64,000 nucleotides of DNA from Bradyrhizobium sp. AS23.2 (GCF_001908185.1 NZ_LGHM01000043.1:37959-101958), one strand, 5' to 3'; positions 1 through 9,578 are shown, counted from the first letter of the stretch. A program made the numbers and translations. Notes: generated by a model from the sequence alone, not told the origin.

Positions 1-109
1 CAACCACCTTCCCGATTTACCATTCGTACCGCTACTATCGGTTCCAATGGTGCGCGGCCCAGAGCCGTCTCGCGAAGGTCGGGCATGCGCCAGAGTGTGG
101 GAGGATGAC

Positions 110-1372
110 ATGAGTGCCGTCGGTAATGAGCCGCTCGCCCGTCAGGCGCTGGCGTTCGTCCTGGCCGGCGGGCGCGGCAGTCGGCTGCTGGAGTTGACCG
201 ACCGGCGCGCCAAACCCGCGGTCTATTTCGGCGGCAAATCCCGCATCATCGATTTCGCCCTCTCGAACGCGGTGAACTCCGGCATTCGCCGTATCGCGGT
301 CGCCACCCAGTACAAGGCTCACAGCCTGATCCGGCATTTGCAGATGGGCTGGAACTTCTTCCGTCCCGAGCGCAACGAGAGCTTCGACATTCTCCCCGCC
401 AGCCAGCGCGTCTCCGAGAACATGTGGTATGTCGGCACGGCGGATGCGGTCTACCAGAACATCGACATCATCGAGTCCCACAACGCCCGCTTCATCGTGG
501 TGCTCGCCGGCGACCACATTTACAAGATGGACTACGAGGTGATGCTGCGCCAGCACGTCGAGAGTAGCGCCGACGTCACGGTCGGCTGCCTCGAAATGCC
601 GCGCGCGGAATCCTCGGGCTTCGGCATCATGCATATCGACGAGAACGGCTGGATCCAGTCGTTCCTCGAAAAGCCCGCCGATCCGCCGCCGATGCCTGGC
701 AAGCCGGACGTCTCGCTCGCCAGCATGGGCATCTATGTGTTCGATGCAAAATTCCTTTACGAAGAACTCAAGCGCGACGCCGCGGACCCAAACTCGAACC
801 ACGATTTCGGCAAGGACATCATTCCCTATATCGTCAAAAACGGCCGCGCGATCGCGCACCAGTTCTCGACCTCCTGCGTTCGCTCCGGCAGCAACGGCGG
901 CGCCTATTGGCGCGACGTCGGTACCGTCGACGCCTATTGGGCCGCCAACATCGACCTCACCGACGTGGTGCCGGAGCTCGACCTGTTCGACCGCGCCTGG
1001 CCGATCTGGTCCTACGCGGAGATCACGCCGCCCGCGAAATTCGTCCACGACGAGGAGAGCCGGCGCGGCCAGGCAGTGAGCTCGCTGGTCTCGGGCGGCT
1101 GCATTATCTCCGGCGCCTCGCTGCGCCGCTCCCTGCTGTTCACCGGCGTGCGCATCAACTCCTACGCCAATGTCGAAAACGCCGTGATCATGCCTTATGT
1201 GAGTGTCGGGCGCGGGGCGCGGTTGAAGAACGTCGTGATCGACCGCGGCGTCGAGATTCCCGAGGGCCTCGTCGTCGGCGAGGATCCGCGCCTCGATGCC
1301 CAGCGCTTCCGGACCACTGAGACCGGCATTTCGCTCATCACGCAGCCGATGCTCGACAGGCTCAATACATGA
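110..1372 (+). CDS. glgC: Glucose-1-phosphate adenylyltransferase
   Basis: Makes ADP-glucose from ATP and glucose-1-phosphate, the committed step of bacterial glycogen synthesis in the cytoplasm. The 420-residue product has the usual family length. The N-terminal nucleotidyltransferase domain carries the LAGGRGSRL loop (about residues 18-26) and RRAKPAV (32-38); the tail from about residue 325 is a left-handed beta-helix of short repeats. The ATG at 110 is preferred over one at 47 because GGGAGG stands just upstream and homologues begin here. The stop overlaps the glgA start (ATGA), so the two are translationally coupled. The upstream part of the operon lies outside the window. Confidence 0.96.
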   Translation: MSAVGNEPLARQALAFVLAGGRGSRLLELTDRRAKPAVYFGGKSRIIDFALSNAVNSGIRRIAVATQYKAHSLIRHLQMGWNFFRPERNESFDILPASQRVSENMWYVGTADAVYQNIDIIESHNARFIVVLAGDHIYKMDYEVMLRQHVESSADVTVGCLEMPRAESSGFGIMHIDENGWIQSFLEKPADPPPMPGKPDVSLASMGIYVFDAKFLYEELKRDAADPNSNHDFGKDIIPYIVKNGRAIAHQFSTSCVRSGSNGGAYWRDVGTVDAYWAANIDLTDVVPELDLFDRAWPIWSYAEITPPAKFVHDEESRRGQAVSSLVSGGCIISGASLRRSLLFTGVRINSYANVENAVIMPYVSVGRGARLKNVVIDRGVEIPEGLVVGEDPRLDAQRFRTTETGISLITQPMLDRLNT

Positions 1373-2826
1373 TGCCTGTTCGCGTCCTCGCGGTCGCCTC
1401 CGAAGTCTATCCCATCGTCAAGACCGGCGGCCTCGCAGATGTCGTCGGCGCGCTGCCGCTCGCACTGAAGGCACATGGCGTCGAGATGCGCACGCTGATG
1501 CCGGGCTATCCCGACGTGGTGCGGCTCGTTTCGGGCGCAGAGGAAATCCGGCGCTGGCCGGACTATTTCGGCGGACCGGGCCGGCTGCTCGCCGGCTCCC
1601 ACGATGGGCTCGACCTCTTCGTGCTCGACGTGCCGCATCTCTACGCCCGGCCGGGCAACCCTTACGTGACAGCCGAGGGCGTCGACTGGCCCGACAATGG
1701 CATGCGCTTCGCAGCGCTGTCGCGCGTCGCCGCCGACATCGGCCACGGCCTCGTTCCGGCCTTCGTGCCCGATGTCGTGCACGCCCATGACTGGCAGGCG
1801 GGGCTCGCGCCGGCCTATCTGCACTATGACAATCGTCCGCGGCCCGGCACCGTGATGACCATTCACAACATGGCCTATCAGGGCAAGTTCGACCGCGAGC
1901 TGATCGGTGCGATCGGCCTGCCCTGGAGCTCCTTCGACGTTCACGGCCTCGAATATTTCGGCGGCATCAGCTTCCTGAAGGCCGGGCTGCAATTCGCCGA
2001 TCGCATCACGACGGTGTCGCCGACCTATGCGCATGAGATCCAGAGCGACGAAGGCGGCATGGGGCTCGGCGGCTTGCTTCGCGAACGCGCGGGCGTGCTG
2101 AGCGGCATCCTCAACGGCATCGACATCGAGGTCTGGAATCCGAAAGAAGATCCGCACATCGCCTACCGCTTCGGCGCGGAGGATCTTACGTTTCGGGCGG
2201 CGAACAAGGCGGTGCTTCAGAAGCAGTTCAATCTCGATTCCTCGGACGAAGCGCCGTTGCTCGGCGTCATCAGCCGCCTGTCCTGGCAGAAGGGACTCGA
2301 TCTCCTGCTCGAGGCCATTCCGACCATTTTGGGCGAAGGCATGCAGCTCGCGCTGCTCGGCAGCGGCGACCGCGATCTCCAGGATCGATATCAGGCCGTT
2401 GCGCGCGCAAATCCCGGCCGCATCGGGGTCGTGATCGGCTACGACGAGATTTTGGCGCATCTGATCCAGGCCGGCTCAGACGCGCTGATCGTGCCGTCGC
2501 GGTTCGAGCCATGCGGCCTGACCCAGCTTTGCGCGCTGCGCTATGGTGCCGTGCCGATCGTGTCGCGCGTCGGCGGTCTCGAGGATACCATCGTCGATGT
2601 CGGCGAGGCCGACACGTCGGACCGCGATGCCACCGGCTTCAAGTTCGGCCCCGTGACCGCGGATGCCCTCGCCGGCACGCTGCGCAAGGTCAACATCGCC
2701 TTCCACGACAAGCTGACCTGGCGCCGGCTGCAATTGAGCGGCCTTGCGACCGACGTCTCCTGGCGCAACCGCGCCGGCGACTACGCCGCGCTCTACCGCA
2801 GCCTCGTGGCATCCCGCCGGGCCTAG
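1369..2826 (+). CDS. glgA: Glycogen synthase (ADP-glucose type, GT5)
   Basis: Transfers glucose from ADP-glucose to the non-reducing end of an alpha-1,4-glucan. The 485-residue product has the GT5 signature [13 protein letters not shown] at about residues 18-30, which binds ADP-glucose, and the C-terminal GT-B segment [11 protein letters not shown] near residue 380. Its start overlaps the glgC stop by four bases; a second ATG follows immediately at 1372 and either could be used. A rhizobial intergenic repeat begins right at its stop codon. Confidence 0.96.
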   Translation: MMPVRVLAVASEVYPIVKTGGLADVVGALPLALKAHGVEMRTLMPGYPDVVRLVSGAEEIRRWPDYFGGPGRLLAGSHDGLDLFVLDVPHLYARPGNPYVTAEGVDWPDNGMRFAALSRVAADIGHGLVPAFVPDVVHAHDWQAGLAPAYLHYDNRPRPGTVMTIHNMAYQGKFDRELIGAIGLPWSSFDVHGLEYFGGISFLKAGLQFADRITTVSPTYAHEIQSDEGGMGLGGLLRERAGVLSGILNGIDIEVWNPKEDPHIAYRFGAEDLTFRAANKAVLQKQFNLDSSDEAPLLGVISRLSWQKGLDLLLEAIPTILGEGMQLALLGSGDRDLQDRYQAVARANPGRIGVVIGYDEILAHLIQAGSDALIVPSRFEPCGLTQLCALRYGAVPIVSRVGGLEDTIVDVGEADTSDRDATGFKFGPVTADALAGTLRKVNIAFHDKLTWRRLQLSGLATDVSWRNRAGDYAALYRSLVASRRA

Positions 2827-2920
2827 AGCCCCGTTCCGATGGAATCGGAACGCGGCTCTCGATTCTCATTTTGACGCGTTTTCTTTACGCGAACCGGTAT
2901 CCACTTCGCTCGAAAACGCT
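2825..2920. repeat. Rhizobial palindromic intergenic repeat
   Basis: Imperfect inverted repeat (GAGCCCCGTTCCGAT against ATCGGAACGCGGCTC, 2825-2860) followed by a segment containing ACGCG and CGCG in mirror arrangement. I recognise this composition from a repeat scattered between Bradyrhizobium genes; it lies between glgA and the SemiSWEET gene and could fold in the glgA mRNA tail. Confidence 0.6.
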
Positions 2921-2960
2921 CCAGGCACGACCAGGATCGAATCCATGCTATAGAGCCGGC

Positions 2961-3221
2961 ATGGAACCCCTCGCGATCAAGCTGCTCGGCTTTGCCGCCG
3001 CAACCTGCACCACCGTTGCCTATGCGCCGCAGTTCATCAAGGTGTGGAAGACGCGCTCGGCCCGCGACATCTCGCTCGGCATGTTCCTGGTCATGGTGCT
3101 GGGCCTGGCGCTCTGGCTCGTCTACGGCCTGCTCAGCGGCGACGCTCCGCTGGTCGCCGCCAACGCCGTCACCATGCTGCTCGCCGGCGGCATTCTGTTC
3201 ATGAAGCTGAAGTACGGGTGA
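2961..3221 (+). CDS. SemiSWEET-type sugar transporter (MtN3/PQ-loop)
   Basis: An 86-residue membrane protein with three predicted transmembrane helices, the exact size of a bacterial SemiSWEET protomer, which dimerises to form a bidirectional sugar channel in the inner membrane. The PQ-loop motif AYAPQFIKVWKTRS lies in residues 21-34. The start is the ATG at 2961; only a weak GAG precedes it. It follows the glycogen genes but is separated from them by a repeat, so a functional link with glucose handling is inference only. SWEET substrate specificity cannot be read from the sequence. Confidence 0.85.
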   Translation: MEPLAIKLLGFAAATCTTVAYAPQFIKVWKTRSARDISLGMFLVMVLGLALWLVYGLLSGDAPLVAANAVTMLLAGGILFMKLKYG

Positions 3222-3379
3222 GCTTGAAGCGGCGTAGGACGGATTAGCGCGTGTACTCGTAAATCCGGGATGTCTGCTTTTGAGTGGAAAAGCCGACACG
3301 CGGCCCCGTCACCGAAAGTTCGCCTTGTGACCCCCAAACGGACATCGTTTTTCCAAGCGACTTACGCGACCCGTTAGTG

Positions 3380-4921
3380 TCACTTCATCATTTCGATGTC
3401 GCCAGGCTTCCAGCTCTTGTTCAAGGCAGCTTCGGTTGGGCCGTAGAGCCTGAGGATGGCGAAATACCCCCTGCCGGGCACCGTAGCGAGCCAGTTGCCT
3501 TGCTTGCCCGCAGGTGCTTGGGGGGAAAGGTAGATATCCGTGCTGCCGTCAGCGTTTTGTGCCGGCTTGTCGCGCGAGCCGAGCGAGGGGAAAGGCTGAC
3601 CGTTCGCGAGACCGGAGGAGTTCTCAGCCTCGTAGAGCGTTACCGACCAGAAGATGGCAGCCGGGACGTTGGCGGGCAGGCTCAGACGATAGTTGCCGCC
3701 GCCCGACAAGGGCGCGCCCTCGCTATCGGTAAAGACCATCAAGTAATTGGCACCCTTGCCCGGCGTGATCGACAACATGCCGGGGCTGATCGAGTAGTAG
3801 TTGGTGAAGAAGTTGATCCGGGAGTCGAGGGCTAGATACCCTCCCGCCGTATTGATCCAGGACGTATTGAACGCACCTGATGGCTTTGACGGTGTGCCAC
3901 TGGCGAAGGGATTGGCCCAGTGACGGTCTGAATATATCTTGTAGGAGATGCCGCCGACGACTTCTTCGAAGCCGAGGACGCGGCTCATCTTGTACGCGGT
4001 CTTCGCGGCTCGATCGAGCACCTCCCGCGCATGCACATCGGGTGTGAATGGCTGGTCCCTGACGATGCCGATCGCTGCCAGCATGCCGAGCCAATCGGGG
4101 CCAGCGAGGCTGTCGCCCTCGCTGTCCACGAGACGCTTGAGTTGATCGAAGGCGCTGTCGTCGCTGATCGGCAGCATGTTGACCGGGACACCGGAGGCGT
4201 CCGGGAATTTCATCGGCTTGGCGGAAGCCTCCCCATTCAGCGGATATATCCTGGTCCGTTCAAGGTGTGAGACGGCCGGCGTCAGATTGTTCGGGTCATC
4301 ATAGAACCCGCGCAGGAAGATGAAGACGTTGTTTGTCCCGGAGCGGTAGACGAAATGACCTTCCGGCACCGTTCCCTTGTAGTCGGGTGGCAACAGTAGA
4401 AACTTTCCGCCCTTGCCAGCGTCCGGTCCAGCCAGGCCGACATCACCCGCGAACCCGCCACCATCGACCGGGATGGGGCGCTGCCAGTAGTCGAGCAGGA
4501 TGCCTTGCAGCCCGGGCGGCGCTTCCATTACCAGCGGACCATCCGCGCCCAAGTCAACGTAGCTCATGGCATAGAGCACGTCGGAGTTGGGAGTCGTCAC
4601 CAGGGTCTTGGCGTCGAGGCGCTTTTTCCAGATCGGCAAGACGTTGTAGCCGGCGCCGAATGTCCTTTCCGACCCGACCTGCATGCCGAGCGTGTTGATC
4701 AATGGTAACGCCCAGAGATAGGTCTGCGTCGCCCGCTGAAACAGCAGTTCGTCGCGCAGCGTCTGCGCGGTCTGCTTTGTGGGCCGGCCTTCGGCGAACG
4801 GGAGGTTGGCGAGGTTATCGAAATAGGTCTCTTGGGCGAGGGCTTGTGTTGCTAGTCTGCTCATGGCCAGCACGCCAACGAGCGCGGCGCCGATGAGGCT
4901 TGGGGTGCGCGAGGCTTTCAC
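3380..4921 (-). CDS. DUF1254/DUF1214 domain exported protein
   Basis: A 513-residue protein with an N-terminal signal peptide ending near ALAQE (about residue 31). The family has an N-terminal DUF1254 region (including WALPLINTLGM near residue 70 and TPNSDVLYAMSYVDL near 111) and a C-terminal DUF1214 beta-rich region (FWSVTLYEAENS near 422). The biochemical function of these periplasmic proteins is not established. The start is a GTG with GGGAGG upstream. It lies 31 bases after another protein of the same family, reading the same way, so the two are probably one operon and arose by duplication, although they have diverged strongly. Confidence 0.9.
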   Translation of the reverse strand: MKASRTPSLIGAALVGVLAMSRLATQALAQETYFDNLANLPFAEGRPTKQTAQTLRDELLFQRATQTYLWALPLINTLGMQVGSERTFGAGYNVLPIWKKRLDAKTLVTTPNSDVLYAMSYVDLGADGPLVMEAPPGLQGILLDYWQRPIPVDGGGFAGDVGLAGPDAGKGGKFLLLPPDYKGTVPEGHFVYRSGTNNVFIFLRGFYDDPNNLTPAVSHLERTRIYPLNGEASAKPMKFPDASGVPVNMLPISDDSAFDQLKRLVDSEGDSLAGPDWLGMLAAIGIVRDQPFTPDVHAREVLDRAAKTAYKMSRVLGFEEVVGGISYKIYSDRHWANPFASGTPSKPSGAFNTSWINTAGGYLALDSRINFFTNYYSISPGMLSITPGKGANYLMVFTDSEGAPLSGGGNYRLSLPANVPAAIFWSVTLYEAENSSGLANGQPFPSLGSRDKPAQNADGSTDIYLSPQAPAGKQGNWLATVPGRGYFAILRLYGPTEAALNKSWKPGDIEMMK

Positions 4922-4952
4922 GGTGATGTCCTCCCTGCGCTTGATCGGTTTG

Positions 4953-6413
4953 TTATGTCCCCTTCACGATGGCCGACGGTTGCCACGTGCCGTCGAGGAT
5001 GGCTTTGTCCGCCCAGTAGGCACGGATGTAGAGCGAGAACGTGCCGTTCGGCGCCGGCAGCCAGTTGTTTTCCTTGTCTCCGCCCGGGGACGTTGCGCCG
5101 ACATACAGCGTAAGCGAGCCGTCAGAGTTGTACTTGAGCGTCTTGTTCTTGGTGCCCAGCGAATAGCGCTTCAGCGCGTTCGGGTGGAACAGATGGACAT
5201 CGTTGTACAGGGTGACTGACCAGAACCCTCGGACCGGCGGCACCTGACCTTTGGAAAAGGTGATCGTATAACTGTTCCGGCCATCGAGCTGCTCGCCTTG
5301 GTAGTCGTTGTCCGTGTAGATGTACTTGGTTTCATCTGGGCGGTTGTCGTACATGTTCGACTTTGCGGTGGCCGTCCGATTGAGGTAGTCGGTCCCCCAC
5401 TGCGCATTGTTCACCGGTGAGTTCCAGCCGTTGCCCGCAGGGCGGCCGTTGTAGCGCCACTGGAAGAACGGCGAGATCATCTCGCGCTCGGCCTCGACGG
5501 CGGTTTCTTTCAGCGTTTGCTTGATCGTCGGATCTTTGTCGGCCGCCTCCAGCACGCTGCCGATCCATTTGTAGAGAGCTTCTTCGCCCGGCATCGGCGG
5601 CACCTGCTTCATCACCGCCGGCAACTCGTCGAAGTATGTGTCCGGGTTCACCCACTCGGTCTCACCTTTGCCTTGGGAACCGGCCGGGAAGTGCGGGAGC
5701 TTGCTCCAGTCCGTGGTCTTCATTTTCCCGTCGAACTGCGAGAGGGGGTAGAAACCAATCTGGCTCAGCACCGGCTGGATGGCCTTCCGATCCTCTGCAG
5801 TGTCGTCCATGAAGGCGCGCGCACCCATGGTGACCACCGGAGTGGAAGAGCGCACCACCGCCGTGATGCCGGCGGGCGTTTCGCCCTTCCAGCCCGGCCC
5901 GACCATCAGATAGAACCCCGGCTTGGTGCCGTACGGCTTGCCGATCTTCGAGAACTCGTCGGTACGCGCGTCATAGAGCGCATATACCCAGAAGCGATCG
6001 CCGAAATCCGGCACCTGGAAGACAATGGGATTCTTGTCGAGGTCGGCGTAGCCGAAGCCGTACACCACGTCCTGGTTCGGGCAGGTGACGAAGTGTTCGT
6101 CCGGGCTGATGTAATCAGACAGCACTGCGATTGCGTTGAATGCAACCGGCACGGAACCGCCCATCAAGCCCGGTTCCGGCGCCTTGGCCATGGCCGCAGC
6201 GCGGTTGGCCACATTGACCAACGGCCACCCCCACAGGTAGGCCATGCGCCCGATCGACTGTACATAGGCCTTGGTCATGGCAGTGCCTGGCGGCGGCCCG
6301 GGGACCTCGGCGGCAGTTGAGGGAGTCGGGAATTGCTGTGCCTGAACACATATGGTCCCCAAGCTTAGCGCGAGCGCGGCAAATGCCGGAATGACAACGC
6401 ACCTGATTCTCAT
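4953..6413 (-). CDS. DUF1254/DUF1214 domain exported protein
   Basis: A 486-residue relative of the following gene on the same strand. It has a signal peptide (residues 1 to about 24, ending CVQAQQ), a DUF1254 part with MAYLWGWPLVNVANR and TCPNQDVVYGFGYADL, and a DUF1214 part with GFWSVTLYNDVHLF. The ATG at 6413 is chosen because GAGG lies 6 bases upstream and the signal peptide starts there; an in-frame ATG at 6536 would give an unlikely 41-residue extension. No known reaction. It is the first gene of a probable two-gene transcription unit. Confidence 0.9.
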   Translation of the reverse strand: MRIRCVVIPAFAALALSLGTICVQAQQFPTPSTAAEVPGPPPGTAMTKAYVQSIGRMAYLWGWPLVNVANRAAAMAKAPEPGLMGGSVPVAFNAIAVLSDYISPDEHFVTCPNQDVVYGFGYADLDKNPIVFQVPDFGDRFWVYALYDARTDEFSKIGKPYGTKPGFYLMVGPGWKGETPAGITAVVRSSTPVVTMGARAFMDDTAEDRKAIQPVLSQIGFYPLSQFDGKMKTTDWSKLPHFPAGSQGKGETEWVNPDTYFDELPAVMKQVPPMPGEEALYKWIGSVLEAADKDPTIKQTLKETAVEAEREMISPFFQWRYNGRPAGNGWNSPVNNAQWGTDYLNRTATAKSNMYDNRPDETKYIYTDNDYQGEQLDGRNSYTITFSKGQVPPVRGFWSVTLYNDVHLFHPNALKRYSLGTKNKTLKYNSDGSLTLYVGATSPGGDKENNWLPAPNGTFSLYIRAYWADKAILDGTWQPSAIVKGT

Positions 6414-6556
6414 GGCTGACCTCGCCAGATGCTGGATCGAGAAGGCAGGATTAGCTCGATTGCCTTTGCGCGCTATGCGACTCCGGCAGAATGTCTCTTC
6501 CTGGCCCGAAGCGGCTGATGGCCGATGGCCGAGCATGTCCGCTCTGCCCTGGTAAT

Positions 6557-6844
6557 TCAGACATCAACGTGTTCGGCAATCGCGGGCGCGTCGTCAACCT
6601 CGATGCCGAGATAGCGCGCCGTGCTTTCGATCTTGGTGTGGCCGAGCAAGAGCTGCGCAGCTCGCAAATTCCCCATGCCGCGGGTCCGTCTTTCGATCTG
6701 GCGCCGGGTTCGGATCGACCAGAATTGGTTTGGCGGCAGCGGAGGTTTGGCTCCGATCAGCTTGCCCTTGTTCCAGGGTGTGCAGCATCGCGGGTCAATC
6801 GGCGCCATGATGGAATTTTGCCGCTGTTTTGCCCGACGTGTCAA
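6557..6844 (-). pseudogene. Tyrosine recombinase remnant with internal deletion
   Basis: The 95-residue reading frame joins the N-terminus of a phage-type integrase (TPWNKGKLIGAKPPL, residues 22-36, and RRQIERRTR, 47-55) directly to its C-terminus (NLRAAQLLLGHTKIESTARY, 59-78). The known family is roughly 200 residues and has the catalytic core between these parts. The remnant keeps the late His (LLGH) and the Tyr nucleophile (ARYLG) but has lost the Arg/Lys core. The joint falls at RRTR, a motif I recall on both sides of the core in intact members, so an in-frame deletion between short repeats is likely. Not expected to be an active recombinase. Confidence 0.75.
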
Positions 6845-6901
6845 ATGTCCTCGGGACAGCGCTTGAGCAGCGCAGCCGGCCGGGCAATTTTGCTAAGCTT
6901 T

Positions 6902-6926
6902 TCTACTTTGCATGGGGTTGTTTTCG
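6902..6926 (-). repeat. 25-bp 3'-flank element, copy 1
   Basis: A 25-bp sequence containing CAACCCCATGCAAAGTAG on the minus strand, identical to the copy at 63812-63836. It begins 40 bases after the stop of the minus-strand dioxygenase gene and reads in the same direction as that gene. Confidence 0.7.
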
Positions 6927-6965
6927 AGATTTTGCGTTGGCCCGGTCGCGTGATGGCAAGGAAGA

Positions 6966-7763
6966 TCAGCCGCCGAACACATACGACGCCATCGCAACGC
7001 TCGCGACCTCGTCGACGAAAACGCGATGGCCGACGTCGCTGCCGGCGGCACCGGCGGCCACCATCAGCGGCAGCAGATGGTCCTCGCGGGGATGGGCAAG
7101 GCGCGCGCTCGGTGCGTTCTCCCAGTCCACCAGCATCGCGTTGCGGCGCGCCGCATCCGGATTGCTGATGGCCTCGTTCAGATAGGCCTCGAAATCATAC
7201 GAGACCGCCTTGGACTCCGCCCGGCCGAAGCCGCGCATGTTGTGATAGGTCAGGCCGCTGCCGATGATCAGGATGCCGTCGTCGCGGAGCGAGGCGATCG
7301 CCTGCCCGGCCCTGATGTGCTCGGCTGCATCATAGGTCGACTTCAGCGACAGCAGCACGATCGGCATGTCCGCGTTCGGATACATCAGGCCGAGCGGCAC
7401 GAAGGTGCCGTGATCGAATCCCTGGTTGGCATCCTCGCGGCAATCGAGGCCTGCGCGCGTGAGCAGCGTCTTCACCTCCGCGGCGAGCTCAGGCTTGCCC
7501 GGCGCCGGATATTTGAGGTGATAGGTATGCTCGGGGAAGCCGTAATAGTCGTACACCATCGGCGGATGCGCCGAGGTGGACACGGTGAAGGCGTCGGCTT
7601 CCCAATGTCCGGTGATGACGAGCACGGCCTTCGGCTTCGCCGGCAGAAGCTGCGGCAGCCGGCCGAACTCCTCGGCGGTCTTCGCATATTGCACCCGCCT
7701 GTCCTCCATGAAGGGCCAGGGGCCGCCGCCATGCGACAGGAAGAAGGTCGGAAATCGCGTCAT
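6966..7763 (-). CDS. LigB/DODA-type extradiol ring-cleavage dioxygenase
   Basis: A 265-residue class III extradiol dioxygenase of the YgiD/4,5-DOPA dioxygenase branch, which opens catechol rings using a single metal ion. Candidate metal ligands are His in LSHGGGP (residue 10), His in ITGHWE (about 52), plus conserved His in FDHGTF and HPREDHLLPL. Length is normal and there is no signal peptide, so it is cytoplasmic. The substrate cannot be told. It stands alone, with an integrase remnant downstream and a divergent small gene upstream. Confidence 0.88.
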   Translation of the reverse strand: MTRFPTFFLSHGGGPWPFMEDRRVQYAKTAEEFGRLPQLLPAKPKAVLVITGHWEADAFTVSTSAHPPMVYDYYGFPEHTYHLKYPAPGKPELAAEVKTLLTRAGLDCREDANQGFDHGTFVPLGLMYPNADMPIVLLSLKSTYDAAEHIRAGQAIASLRDDGILIIGSGLTYHNMRGFGRAESKAVSYDFEAYLNEAISNPDAARRNAMLVDWENAPSARLAHPREDHLLPLMVAAGAAGSDVGHRVFVDEVASVAMASYVFGG

Positions 7764-7921
7764 GGGCGAAGGCTCGTCTCGTTGGCAACATGCGCGTGCG
7801 AGCTGCCCGCGCGATCGGCGGCGAGCATAGGCAAACCGGTATGGTTAGCAAGTCGTTAACGATTTGCCGCCCAGAATCCCCGGCGTGGCCGAAGGAGTCG
7901 GCCAGAAGACAAGGGCGGAAG

Positions 7922-8101
7922 ATGAAGAAGTTTGCGCTGGGGGACGTCGTTAACAGTGACAAGGGCCGCCGCGGCGTCATCCGCGCCGCCTTCAGATCGA
8001 GGGAAGGCCAGCAGTTCTACGCCGTCGAGAAGGACGGTGCGATGGACTATCTGGAGGAAGACCGCCTCACCCCGGCGCCGCGCGTCGAGCTTGCGGCCTG
8101 A
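7922..8101 (+). CDS. Small conserved hypothetical protein (59 aa)
   Basis: Begins MKKFALGDVVNSDKGRRG, with a GGCGG-type ribosome site upstream (AAGGGCGGAAG). The sequence looks like a small beta-barrel (alternating short strands, GDVV, RRGVIRAAF, QFYAVE), similar in style to KOW/SH3-like small proteins, but I do not recognise a named family. It is divergent from the dioxygenase and convergent with the esterase. Confidence 0.7.
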   Translation: MKKFALGDVVNSDKGRRGVIRAAFRSREGQQFYAVEKDGAMDYLEEDRLTPAPRVELAA

Positions 8102-8117
8102 TCCAACTCATCCTGCT

Positions 8118-9578
8118 CTAGCGCGCGAGGCGATCGAGACGGTCCGACCAGGGGTCGTCTCCGCTCGCCATGCGATCGTTGGTGATCAGCAGAAGGCGAT
8201 CGCCTCCCGCCGCCGCGTCCCAGCGCGGCAGGTCGGGACCGTTGGGATCGCCGCTCTTCGCGAAGTTGATCCAGTAAGCGCGCATCCGGTTTGCGACCTC
8301 GCGATCGCGCCGTGAAAACATGCCCGCACCGGGCACGCCTTCCGCGCCGAAGATGAACTGCAACTCGCGCCCGTGACCGCCGTCGGGATTCGCGCGCTGC
8401 GCCTCCGGAACATAGGCGAAGCGATAGCGAAAGGTCGGCGCGCCGCTTGCGGCATGCAGGCGAGCCAGCAACCTCGCCGGCTCGGAGAAGACCTCGTCGG
8501 TGTAGAAGCGCGCCGCAAGTTCGGACGATGTGGTGAGACCGGGGTAGAGTTTGCGTAGCTCATCGAGTGTGCCGCCTGACGATGCTAGCTGCTCCTTGAT
8601 GTCGAGATCACTGTCAAACCGCGTCTCATCAACATTCGAGCCGATGATGAGGGGAACGCGACTTTCATGTCCCGCCGCGAACCCCGCGGCGACGCTTTCG
8701 GTAACCAGGCTTCCATCGATCGCCGGGGCGAAGCTGTGCGGGGATTTTGCCAGCATTCGCTTTTCGGCGGCCAGCAGTTGCGCCGGTGTGACCGTGCGCA
8801 AATCAGTCTCCTGCCCGAGTGCCGCCGCGAAGTCCCGGCCTGCGGCTTCCGCATCCTGCGCCGGGCGCAGGCGCGCGCGGCCCGGCACCGATTGCAGAAT
8901 GGCTTTCTGAAACAGATCGCGCGACTGCGTACACAGCATCAGGAGCGCGATTGAGGTCGCGCCGGCACCGCTGCCAAACAAGGTAACGTTGTTCGGATCG
9001 CCGGCGAAGGCCGCGATGTTGTCGTGCACCCAATGCAGCGCTGCAATCTGGTCCATCAGGCCGTAATTGCCAGAGCTGCCTACCGACAGCGTGGGATGGG
9101 TGAGCCAGCCGAGTGCGCCGAGACGATAATTGACGCTGACCACGATGAGGCCGGCCTGTGCGAGCTTTGCGCCGTCGAACAACGGATCATTCGCTGTGCC
9201 GCTGACGAAGGCTCCGCCATGGATGAACACCATCACCGGCAGCGGGCCGTCAACGCCGAAGGGACGGAATACGTTCAGCGTGAGGCAATCCTCGCTCGCG
9301 CCGGGCAATGACGGTTGAAGGCACGGCGCCGCGTAATCGTAAGCGGTGCGCATCTCCGAACTCTCGGGCGTCGCCTGTGGTGGACGCCACCGCAGCGGGC
9401 CGAGCGGCGGCGTTGCGTAAGCGAGTCCCCTGAACGAGGCCACCTCGCCTTCGACGGCGCCGAGCATCTGTCCTTCACGCGTCAGCGCAAATGGAAATTG
9501 TCCAACCGCCTGGGCTACGGCCATATCGGCGCAACCGAGGAACGCGGAAGCGGCAAGAAGCGCAAGCAGGGACCGCAT
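8118..9578 (-). CDS. Type-B carboxylesterase family protein lacking the nucleophile Ser
   Basis: A 486-residue carboxylesterase/para-nitrobenzyl esterase family protein with a signal peptide (ending AVAQA, about residue 24). Oxyanion motif FIHGGAF is at 118-124, the EDCLTLNVF motif at 96-104, the acidic residue in SNVDETRF near 319 and the catalytic His in GGHGRELQF at 402. The family nucleophile motif GESAG is replaced by GSGAG (residues 202-206), so the Ser position is Gly204 and a Ser occupies the Glu position. The codons (ggc agc ggt gcc ggc) confirm this. Either the protein is catalytically dead, or Ser203 has taken over. Everything else in the fold is preserved. Confidence 0.9.
   Translation of the reverse strand: MRSLLALLAASAFLGCADMAVAQAVGQFPFALTREGQMLGAVEGEVASFRGLAYATPPLGPLRWRPPQATPESSEMRTAYDYAAPCLQPSLPGASEDCLTLNVFRPFGVDGPLPVMVFIHGGAFVSGTANDPLFDGAKLAQAGLIVVSVNYRLGALGWLTHPTLSVGSSGNYGLMDQIAALHWVHDNIAAFAGDPNNVTLFGSGAGATSIALLMLCTQSRDLFQKAILQSVPGRARLRPAQDAEAAGRDFAAALGQETDLRTVTPAQLLAAEKRMLAKSPHSFAPAIDGSLVTESVAAGFAAGHESRVPLIIGSNVDETRFDSDLDIKEQLASSGGTLDELRKLYPGLTTSSELAARFYTDEVFSEPARLLARLHAASGAPTFRYRFAYVPEAQRANPDGGHGRELQFIFGAEGVPGAGMFSRRDREVANRMRAYWINFAKSGDPNGPDLPRWDAAAGGDRLLLITNDRMASGDDPWSDRLDRLAR

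Noticed and set aside
6557..6965. A prophage or genomic island around the integrase remnant
   Set aside because: No tRNA, attachment repeats, phage genes or transfer genes nearby; flanking genes have ordinary composition. Only a small scar is supported.
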